In this document: piece after piece, positions 7,464 through 11,992 of the stretch
How positions within the stretch are numbered: position 1 is the first letter of the stretch
Layout: every line of letters starts with the position of its first letter
NCBI GenBank assembly: GCA_002438505.1
Contig: DJPI01000047.1
Location: 25,150-37,141 of the forward strand
DNA: 11,992 nucleotides
Source of the DNA: Ruminococcaceae bacterium UBA6416
GTDB lineage: Bacteria; Bacillota; Clostridia; Oscillospirales; Acutalibacteraceae
Direction: 5' to 3'
Position numbers and translations under genes: made by a program
The notes under the pieces: model-generated
What the model was told of the DNA's origin: nothing
Database searches by the model: none
What the model saw: the letters and a program-made list of their open reading frames with translations, nothing else

Positions 7464-8189
7464 ATGCCATACTGTAAAAAATGTGGAAAAGAGCTTTCAA
7501 GCAATGAGAGTTTTTGCCCCTCATGCGGAACAAAAGTTGATTCAATAAGCTTTTCCGATGCTCTTTCGCAGGTCAAAAGAGAGGCCGCTGAGTTTTCACA
7601 GAAAGTTGCCCAAAATGTTAAAACCAGCGACTATGACGGAAAAATCAAAACAAGCCTTTCGCTCCTTGGAACAGCAAAACCGCTGTTCTTTGCAACAATT
7701 ATAATGTTTGTTTTAAACTTTTTTCTTTCGTTTGCGGATATGCTTGATATCACGATTATCTTTTCCTCGCGCAGCGCGTCTTTCTTGGGGCTGTTCAAGC
7801 TTTTAAAGGAATACACCGGTGGCGGAGGAGACGCAGAGTATTTTATACCCATCCTGACCGTATGCAGCGTTCTCATTGCTTTCTCAGCATTGCTTACAGC
7901 TCTTCCGCTGCTGTTTGGAAAAAAGTATAACAGGTACTTTTTAATATTGAACTATATATCAAGCGTTTTTGTTGCCGCCGTTTATATTCTGCTATGCGCA
8001 GCATACAGTGATTCGAGCGAAGTCAATGTGAAATTTATGGGATATTTTTATATCATTCAAACAATAGCCTGCTTTGCGGTTACCTTTATTTTTTCAAGAA
8101 AGCTCAAAGAATGCAACAACAAAAAAGCTGAAGCGGGGAACGACTCTCCGCTTCCGGAAACAATTCAAGAAAAGGAGAACATCAAATGA
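7464..8189 (+). CDS. Zinc-ribbon protein with four predicted membrane helices
   Basis: The 241-residue protein starts with one zinc ribbon (YCKKCG...FCPSCG; C4, C7, C18, C21). A helical amphipathic linker follows (28-62, SDALSQVKREAAEFSQKVAQ). Four membrane helices lie at about 72-93, 127-151, 157-181 and 190-211, and the tail is charged and Lys/Glu-rich. The ribbon and tail should be cytoplasmic if the number of helices is even. The glycine-rich loop between helices 1 and 2 (118-123) is probably external. I do not recognise a family beyond 'zinc-ribbon membrane protein'. The ATG has TAAGGAGGAT immediately upstream, overlapping the stop of the previous gene. The 3' end overlaps the start of the lipoprotein gene by 4 nt (ATGA). 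Confidence 0.85.
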   Translation: MPYCKKCGKELSSNESFCPSCGTKVDSISFSDALSQVKREAAEFSQKVAQNVKTSDYDGKIKTSLSLLGTAKPLFFATIIMFVLNFFLSFADMLDITIIFSSRSASFLGLFKLLKEYTGGGGDAEYFIPILTVCSVLIAFSALLTALPLLFGKKYNRYFLILNYISSVFVAAVYILLCAAYSDSSEVNVKFMGYFYIIQTIACFAVTFIFSRKLKECNNKKAEAGNDSPLPETIQEKENIK

Positions 8190-9079
8190 AAAAGATAATA
8201 TGTGTTGCTTTGGCTTTGCTTCTTTTCGCGCTGGCAACCGGCTGCGGAAAAAGCAAAACCGATGGAATTATTGTTAAAAAGGGCGGTGAGTTTTCGCAAG
8301 GCGATGAACGCGGTTCTCAAATGAATGCAACAGAATCAACCGACCCCACACAAGCCGAGAAAACGGTTTTGAATCCCTTTGACGGTATCAGCTTTGAAAC
8401 GAGCGGAATTTCACCGAAATGCACCGTTACGATAAACAACGCAAATTGCAGCGTTGACGTTCAAAAAAAGGTTACATACACGCTCGACAAGGAATTCTAT
8501 GCTAACGGCGAAACGGCTGTCATTACGGCCGCTCTCACCGGATATAACGACAATCAGCTTTATTCACTGAGCAGCGAGACAACTCAGTGGAAGGTTGAAA
8601 ACCAGCCCGAATACATAACCTCGGCCGATGATATTGACCTTTCGCAGATTAAACCGGAGCTTGAGGATTTTGTTAAGGCGACCATTGCCAAAGAAACACA
8701 CTCAGATATTAGATGGGAGATTTTGGGTGCAAGTGTCACCTCAGTCGATGAGGTTAAAAACCTTAAAGCCGGTGATATCTACTTCCAGAGTATCAAACTT
8801 CAAAAAGAGGTTGAAAGCGGTTCATTCTATAATTATCTGACCTTCTGCTACAGCGGAAAATATGTTACTGCAAAAGATGAAGGAAATATATATACCTGTA
8901 TCAGTGCAGTCAACCTCATCAAATATCCTGACGGAACCATAAAATGGGGCAGCGAATCCACGGATGGATTTGACTTTAAAGCCGAAGGCTCAACAAAGGG
9001 CATGGAGGACTGCATTGACAAAGCGGTTATAATTCACTCAGATAATTACAACATTACAAAGCTTGACAAAAAATCATAA
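8186..9079 (+). CDS. Lipoprotein of unknown function
   Basis: The 297-residue protein has a lipoprotein signal peptide (KK, a hydrophobic core, then lipobox ATGC with Cys20), so it should be anchored on the outer face of the membrane. A Ser/Thr-rich linker (about 40-60) precedes a module at about 61-117 (VLNPFDGISFETSGISPKCTV through FYANGETAVITAAL). This resembles, from memory, a beta-rich 'PFDG...F.G.SP...NGD.V.V' module seen in other clostridial zinc-ribbon membrane proteins. The remaining C-terminal half (about 150-297) is a mixed alpha/beta region ending in VNLIKYPDGTIKWGSES...DNYNITKL that I cannot assign. It has an AAAGGAGAAC ribosome site and a 4-nt ATGA overlap with the previous gene, so translation is probably coupled. 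Confidence 0.85.
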   Translation: MKKIICVALALLLFALATGCGKSKTDGIIVKKGGEFSQGDERGSQMNATESTDPTQAEKTVLNPFDGISFETSGISPKCTVTINNANCSVDVQKKVTYTLDKEFYANGETAVITAALTGYNDNQLYSLSSETTQWKVENQPEYITSADDIDLSQIKPELEDFVKATIAKETHSDIRWEILGASVTSVDEVKNLKAGDIYFQSIKLQKEVESGSFYNYLTFCYSGKYVTAKDEGNIYTCISAVNLIKYPDGTIKWGSESTDGFDFKAEGSTKGMEDCIDKAVIIHSDNYNITKLDKKS

Positions 9080-9101
9080 AAAAACAGAAAGGAAAAATTT
9101 T

Positions 9102-9326
9102 ATGAAAAAAGTATTTTGTTTAATTATGGCGGCTATTCTCACATTCACCTTCCTTTTTACACTCACGGCCTGCGGAAAAAGCGAACCGTTCACCTGCAGT
9201 TCCTGCGGAAAAACAATCTCTGACGGAAAGAAGCACACCGTAACCGACTCATACGGCGACAAATGGGATTACTGCGATGATTGCTATAAGCAGCTTCAGG
9301 ATATGAAAAAGTCAATGGCAGGCTGA
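9102..9326 (+). CDS. Tiny lipoprotein with two CxxC pairs
   Basis: The 74-residue protein has a lipoprotein signal peptide with lipobox LTAC (Cys24). The mature part, about 50 residues, contains CSSCG (C32, C35) and CDDC (C58, C61). This is the spacing of a zinc ribbon or treble clef, but in a protein predicted to lie outside the cell. A frame extends upstream to 9063, but the ATG at 9102 encodes the signal peptide and has GAAAGG upstream, so I use it. It is the last gene of the cassette, 22 nt after the larger lipoprotein and just before a strong terminator. Metal binding is inferred. A thiol-redox role is possible, because extracellular CxxC pairs can also form disulfides. Confidence 0.83.
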   Translation: MKKVFCLIMAAILTFTFLFTLTACGKSEPFTCSSCGKTISDGKKHTVTDSYGDKWDYCDDCYKQLQDMKKSMAG

Positions 9327-9354
9327 TACGGCTTTTCCGCTTTCACCCACCCCA

Positions 9355-9389
9355 CCGCAGTCCGGGCAATTTCCGGACTGCGGGATTTT
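9355..9389 (+). terminator. Terminator of the zinc-ribbon cassette
   Basis: A perfect 11-bp GC-rich stem (CCGCAGTCCGG at 9355-9365 with CCGGACTGCGG at 9373-9383) has a 7-nt loop and is followed by a short T4 run. The stem is strong and the T-tract weak. Confidence 0.72.
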
Positions 9390-9486
9390 CCACCCCTAAA
9401 ACATACAAATTCAATATGTTTGTCGGTTTCCACACATTTTTTCAATTATTATACCGAAAATTCGGCGCATTGAAGCCAACACATTG

Positions 9487-9515
9487 TTGACACTTATTAC
9501 ACAATATGATAAAAT
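9487..9515 (+). promoter_or_regulatory. Sigma-A promoter of the GH3-family gene
   Basis: A perfect -35 TTGACA (9487-9492), a 17-bp spacer and TAAAAT (9510-9515) give a predicted start near 9522 and a leader of about 50 nt. Confidence 0.8.
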
Positions 9516-9570
9516 TTATTCATATTTGCGCTGTTCGGCGCACAGAATTTAGACAATGGAGGAGCGCTCT

Positions 9571-11292
9571 ATGCCATTTTCAGATTTTGGTATTTTTCTC
9601 GGTGACATTTCTCTCACCGAAGAGAACTATTTCACAAAGGATCCCATGAAGGCGCAGAACACTGTGCTCAAAAAAATCCTGCGCAGAAACAAAAACTGTG
9701 AATACGGCAAAAAGTATAACTTTGCCGATATCAAATCTTTCCGCGAGTATCAGGATAAGGTTCCCCTCACAACCTATGCGGACTATGAGCCGTATGTTGA
9801 CCGTATGCTCAAAAACAGGGAAAAAAACCTCATGTTCAGCGGCTGGAATGTTCGCTATTGTTCGTCCTCCGGAAGCCTCGGAAAGCCGAAAATTCTTCCG
9901 AAATCGGTCAAGGATCTCTGGACAATGCAGTGCATCGGCTTTTCCGCCTCGGTTGCAACTGCGGCCCACTGGATCAAAAAACATCAGAACAAGCGTATGC
10001 CGGCCTCGATAGGTCCGCTTGCGCTCGTCCTCACCGGTCACAGGCTTGAGGACGGAAAGCAGTGCAACGGCGCCGGTCAGATTCCGCTCACATATCTCAA
10101 GGCAATCACCCCGTTTTTCTGCACAACTCCGCTTGACCTGCTTTATCCGGAGCATGAGGAGCTTCTTGACACGGCGTATCTTCAGGTGCTCTTTGCCGTT
10201 AAGAACGCACGCGTCAGCTATCTCGGCTCAATGGTCATCACCCTTCTGACAACAATGTTCGACTGCCTTGAGGAAAAGTGGGAAATGATCTGTCATGACA
10301 TTGAAACCGGAACGATTGACCCGAGCGTTAAAATTACACCGGAGCTGCGCGCAAAGTTCAACCGGAAGCTGAAGCCCGACCCCAAGCGCGCCGCCTTTTT
10401 GCGCAAAGAGTTTGAAAAAGGCTTTGACGACCCGATTGCTCCGCGCATCTGGCCGAACCTCACCTGGGCTTACGGAATGATCAACTCCACGCTTCACGCA
10501 TATGTTGACAAGCTCAAAAAATATATCGGCCCGGACATTCCCATCCACAACATGGGCTACGCCGCGGCGGAGGGCTTTTTTGCAATGGCTACCGAGCTGA
10601 ATGTTACGGACGGCGTTCTTCTTCCGAACTTTGTTCTTTTTGAGTTCCTGCCCATTGGCGAGGACGATGAGGAATCCGACCACAACGCCCGTCCCCTCCT
10701 CATCAACGAGCTTGAGGTTGGAAAAACCTATGAGCTTATTGTTTCAAACTTCTCCGGCCTTTACAGATACCGCATGGAGGACGTTGTCCGCGTCACCGGC
10801 CTTTATAACAACACACCGCGCATTGAGTTTCTCTATAGGCTTGGCCTGAGCATGAACCTTGCAAACGAAAAAACAACCACCCAGATGGTTGACTGGGCGG
10901 CCGAGGAGTGCGCAAAGGAGATGGGTGATGAATTCATCGGCCACAGCTTCAGCTATGACTACTCCACCAATCCTCCGCGCTACTGTATGCTCGCCGAGGT
11001 TGACCGCGAGGTCGGCGAAGAGGACAGGCAAAAGTATATTGACATTCTTGACGAAAAGCTCAAGGGTGTTAACGAAAAATACTTTAAATACAGGCGCTGG
11101 GGCATGATTAACCGCCCGGAGGTTCTCTTCCTCAAAAAAGGCACATATGACGCCTACAAAGAGATGCTGCGCCAGAGAGGCGTTGTTCTCAACCAGATCA
11201 AGCCCGTCACCGTCATCAACACGGATGAGCGGCGCGAATTCTTCTTCTCCCGCATTGCAACGCCGGGTGAACACCACATCAAATCAAAATAA
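9571..11292 (+). CDS. GH3 auxin-responsive-promoter family protein (ANL-type adenylating enzyme)
   Basis: The 573-residue protein matches the GH3 branch of the adenylating superfamily, known from plants as acyl-acid-amido synthetases that join jasmonate or auxin to amino acids via an acyl-AMP. GH3 nucleotide motifs can be placed: motif 1 CSSSGSLGKPKILP (97-110), motif 2 GYAAAEGFF (329-337, in place of the plant YGSSE type), and motif 3 YRYRMEDVVRVTG (398-410, Asp404 retained). The C-terminal domain ends in LNQIKPVTVI. The bacterial GH3 substrate is not known, so auxin or jasmonate conjugation should not be assumed. It has no membrane segments. I prefer the ATG at 9571 because TGGAGGAG lies 6 nt upstream; the ATG at 9556 overlaps that ribosome site. 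The gene is monocistronic, with its own promoter and terminator. Confidence 0.88.
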   Translation: MPFSDFGIFLGDISLTEENYFTKDPMKAQNTVLKKILRRNKNCEYGKKYNFADIKSFREYQDKVPLTTYADYEPYVDRMLKNREKNLMFSGWNVRYCSSSGSLGKPKILPKSVKDLWTMQCIGFSASVATAAHWIKKHQNKRMPASIGPLALVLTGHRLEDGKQCNGAGQIPLTYLKAITPFFCTTPLDLLYPEHEELLDTAYLQVLFAVKNARVSYLGSMVITLLTTMFDCLEEKWEMICHDIETGTIDPSVKITPELRAKFNRKLKPDPKRAAFLRKEFEKGFDDPIAPRIWPNLTWAYGMINSTLHAYVDKLKKYIGPDIPIHNMGYAAAEGFFAMATELNVTDGVLLPNFVLFEFLPIGEDDEESDHNARPLLINELEVGKTYELIVSNFSGLYRYRMEDVVRVTGLYNNTPRIEFLYRLGLSMNLANEKTTTQMVDWAAEECAKEMGDEFIGHSFSYDYSTNPPRYCMLAEVDREVGEEDRQKYIDILDEKLKGVNEKYFKYRRWGMINRPEVLFLKKGTYDAYKEMLRQRGVVLNQIKPVTVINTDERREFFFSRIATPGEHHIKSK

Positions 11293-11301
11293 CAAATTTT
11301 G

Positions 11302-11334
11302 CCGGTGCTCAAAAAAAGCACCGGTGGTTTTTTT
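11302..11334 (+). terminator. Terminator of the GH3-family gene
   Basis: An 8-bp stem CCGGTGCT (11302-11309)/AGCACCGG (11317-11324) has a C-A6 loop. It is followed by a GT-rich step and T7 at 11328-11334, beginning 10 nt after the stop codon. Confidence 0.85.
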
Positions 11335-11350
11335 CTCAGACAAAAACCGC

Positions 11351-11379
11351 TTGACAAACTTCAAGCGGCTGTGTATAAT
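11351..11379 (+). promoter_or_regulatory. Consensus promoter of the plus-strand small RNA
   Basis: TTGACA (11351-11356), exactly 17 bp, then TATAAT (11374-11379) is a perfect consensus promoter, with no coding start within the next 100 bases. An 8-bp inverted repeat CCGCTTGA (11347-11354)/TCAAGCGG (11361-11368) straddles the -35 box and could be an operator. Confidence 0.82.
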
Positions 11380-11386
11380 ATAAATG

Positions 11387-11472
11387 TAAAAAGGCTCTGC
11401 ATTAAGCGGCTGCCCAAACTGCTAGTTAAAAAATAACCGCATCATTTTGGAACTATGTGGCGGTTATTTTTT
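11387..11472 (+). ncRNA. Predicted small RNA of about 86 nt, candidate RNA antitoxin
   Basis: A consensus promoter ends at 11379 and an intrinsic terminator ends at 11472, with no ribosome site or ORF of note between. This predicts a transcript of about 86 nt. It converges with the minus-strand peptide gene and overlaps its stop codon and terminator, giving about 40 nt of perfect antisense complementarity at the 3' ends. Its 5' part carries blocks AAAGGCTCTGCA and GCGGCTGCCC, which also begin the opposing transcript in the same sense. The layout is that of type I toxin-antitoxin antitoxin RNAs. Antitoxin activity is inferred. Confidence 0.6.
11428..11472. terminator. Shared bidirectional terminator
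   Basis: AATAACCGC (11432-11440) pairs with GCGGTTATT (11460-11468). An A-run on the left (11428-11433) and a T-run on the right (11467-11472) extend the stem, so it can act in both directions. It ends the plus-strand small RNA and the minus-strand peptide mRNA; the peptide's TAA (11464-11466) lies in the stem. Confidence 0.78.
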
Positions 11473-11580
11473 ATTGTTCTTGTTTTTACGTTCTTCTCTC
11501 TTCTCGGCATGAATGTCGGAAGTTCTTATGTAGCAAGTTGCTGCAACAAGAATAAGAAAAACCATTGCTAATGTTTCCAT
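11464..11580 (-). CDS. 38-residue hydrophobic/cationic peptide, candidate type I toxin
   Basis: The peptide starts METLAMVFLILVAATCYI, a single membrane-spanning stretch (about 3-18), and continues RTSDIHAEKREERKNKNNKK, a strongly basic tail. This size and make-up are typical of membrane-acting peptides of type I toxin-antitoxin modules (Fst, TxpA, BsrG and 'holin-like toxin' groups), though I see no exact family signature. The ribosome site is excellent: GGAGGG ends 6 nt before the ATG, within AAAGGAGGG. A minus-strand promoter at 11715-11743 predicts a structured leader of about 130 nt. The mRNA converges on the plus-strand small RNA and shares its terminator. A short structural or phage-derived membrane peptide is an alternative. 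Confidence 0.7.
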   Translation of the reverse strand: METLAMVFLILVAATCYIRTSDIHAEKREERKNKNNKK

Positions 11581-11631
11581 TGGCAACCCTCCTTTCCGGA
11601 GGGCAATGAATAATAAAAAATTGTTCCCTCC
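11578..11631 (-). promoter_or_regulatory. Hairpin hiding the ribosome site and start codon of the 38-aa peptide
   Basis: In the mRNA, CCCUCC (DNA 11603-11598) pairs with the ribosome site GGAGGG (11592-11587) around a 5-nt loop. The flanking CAUUG (11608-11604) can also pair with CAAUG, which includes the start codon. A second GGAGGG lies upstream (11631-11626) and could compete for the same CCCUCC, which would free the true site. A 7-bp hairpin AAAGUUU/AAACUUU (11654-11637) precedes it. Confidence 0.6.
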
Positions 11632-11714
11632 TATTGAAAGTTTGATAAAACTTTACAGAGGGCAGCCGCCTTACCGCAATGCCGATTGCTCGGCCGGTGC
11701 AGAGCCTTTAAGTC

Positions 11715-11743
11715 ATTTTAGCATTTTTGTCGAAAATTGACAA
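11715..11743 (-). promoter_or_regulatory. Promoter of the 38-aa peptide mRNA
   Basis: On the minus strand, TTGTCA (11738-11743), 17 bp, then TAAAAT (11715-11720) is near consensus. The predicted start is near 11708, at the start of the AAAGGCTCTGCA block. Confidence 0.75.
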
Positions 11744-11744
11744 G

Positions 11745-11902
11745 TTGGATATTAGATGTTGGATTTTGGATGTTGGATATTGTAATTTGGAAACAATTCA
11801 AGTTAAGGACAGCTTGATGCGCCAACAACCCAACCCCTTTTTGCAGAACATAAAAAAATTCTCGCAATATCTAGCGTCCAGCATCTAGCATCTAGCGTCA
11901 AG
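11745..11902 (+). repeat. Long imperfect hairpin element with G.U-rich pairing
   Basis: The left arm (11745-11782) is a cytosine-free array of TTGGAT/GATGTT-like units. The right arm (11865-11902) is an array of ATCTAGC/GCGTC-like units. Read as plus-strand RNA they align over 38 positions with 26 Watson-Crick pairs, 9 G.U pairs and 3 mismatches; the apical 7 bp (GATATTG/CAATATC) are perfect. The arms are separated by 82 nt. On the other strand the nine G.U pairs become A.C mismatches. It could be a structured RNA, a decayed MITE-like element or a simple-repeat tract. Confidence 0.65.
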
Positions 11903-11907
11903 AAGTG

Positions 11908-11935
11908 GGGAGTCTCGTGAGGCTCCCGTTTTTTT
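11908..11935 (+). terminator. Intrinsic terminator with no upstream gene
   Basis: GGGAGTCT (11908-11915) pairs with GGCTCCC and the A before it (11920-11927), with one G.T wobble and a CGTG tetraloop. It is followed by G and T7 (11929-11935). No plus-strand ORF precedes it since 11292, which already has its own terminator. Confidence 0.72.
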
Positions 11936-11992
11936 GCGCTCTCTTTTATCTGAAAGTTTTTGCTTTATCTTTACGTTTTCATTGCTCCGCAG

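Larger units (their letters stand above)
11390..11709. repeat. Interrupted inverted repeat flanking the peptide locus
   Basis: The left arm is AAAGGCTCTGCA (11390-11401), then TTAA, then GCGGCTGCCC (11406-11415). The right arm, inverted, is GGGCAGCCGC (11660-11669), 28 bp, then TGCAGAGCCTTT (11698-11709). Both blocks are perfect (12 bp and 10 bp). The extra 28 bp on the right contains a hairpin GCCGA-GCAA-TCGGC. Each arm sits at the 5' end of one of the two convergent transcripts. Confidence 0.85.

Noticed and set aside
9580..10155. 191-codon minus-strand ORF within the GH3 gene
   Set aside because: Antisense shadow of a clearly coding frame, without a promoter or ribosome site.
11390..11709. 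Terminal inverted repeats of a transposon around the peptide gene
   Set aside because: The arms are unequal (4 vs 28 bp internal gap), coincide with predicted transcript 5' ends, and no target duplication or transposase is visible; a regulatory or RNA role fits better.
11745..11902. CRISPR-like or VNTR array
   Set aside because: Units are short (about 7-11 nt), irregular and in two inverted blocks, with no constant repeat-spacer pattern and no cas genes.
11891..11992. Open minus-strand frame of about 34 codons running off the right edge
   Set aside because: It would run through the terminator hairpin and the repeat arm and shows no recognisable protein; too short to support.

Overview
The window looks like a chromosomal segment of a Gram-positive, low-to-moderate GC member of the Clostridia, probably a gut Oscillospiraceae/Ruminococcaceae-type organism. 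This is inferred from strong AGGAGG-type ribosome sites, TTG and GTG starts, sigma-A promoters (TTGACA-17-TATAAT), lipoprotein signal peptides, an LCP cell-wall enzyme and many small zinc-ribbon proteins. No rRNA, tRNA, CRISPR array, transposase or phage gene is visible. I could not confirm the taxon.

Layout. 1-263: C-terminal tail of a protein ending in two zinc ribbons, followed by a strong terminator. 339-2450 (minus): a two-gene unit, a DUF2804 protein followed by a ketopantoate-reductase-family enzyme. 2451-2811: AT-rich divergent intergenic region. 2812-5950 (plus): an LytR-CpsA-Psr wall-polymer transferase followed by an AMP-forming acyl-CoA ligase, closed by a terminator. 6032-6352 (minus): a small XRE regulator, divergent from a tight five-gene plus-strand cassette (6514-9326). 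That cassette encodes a double-zinc-ribbon TM2-like protein, a membrane-anchored small protein, a zinc-ribbon four-helix membrane protein, a lipoprotein and a tiny CxxC lipoprotein. The two divergent promoters each carry one arm of a CATAGTT/AACTATG inverted repeat in their -35/-10 spacers, so the XRE protein is a candidate local regulator. 9571-11292 (plus): a bacterial GH3-family (plant auxin-conjugase-like) adenylating enzyme with its own promoter and terminator.

The most unusual part is 11340-11935. It holds a compact locus that looks like a type I toxin-antitoxin module and is not covered by any long ORF. A 38-residue hydrophobic/cationic peptide lies on the minus strand, with its ribosome site locked in a hairpin and a structured leader of about 130 nt. 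A roughly 86-nt RNA runs convergently on the plus strand from a consensus promoter, and the two share a bidirectional terminator. The two predicted transcripts begin with the same sequence blocks, because the arms are inverted in the DNA. This differs from the par/Fst plan, where the repeats are direct and the RNA 5' ends are complementary. Next to it is a 158-bp element whose two arms pair over about 38 positions only if read as plus-strand RNA (nine G.U pairs, three mismatches), followed by an orphan terminator.
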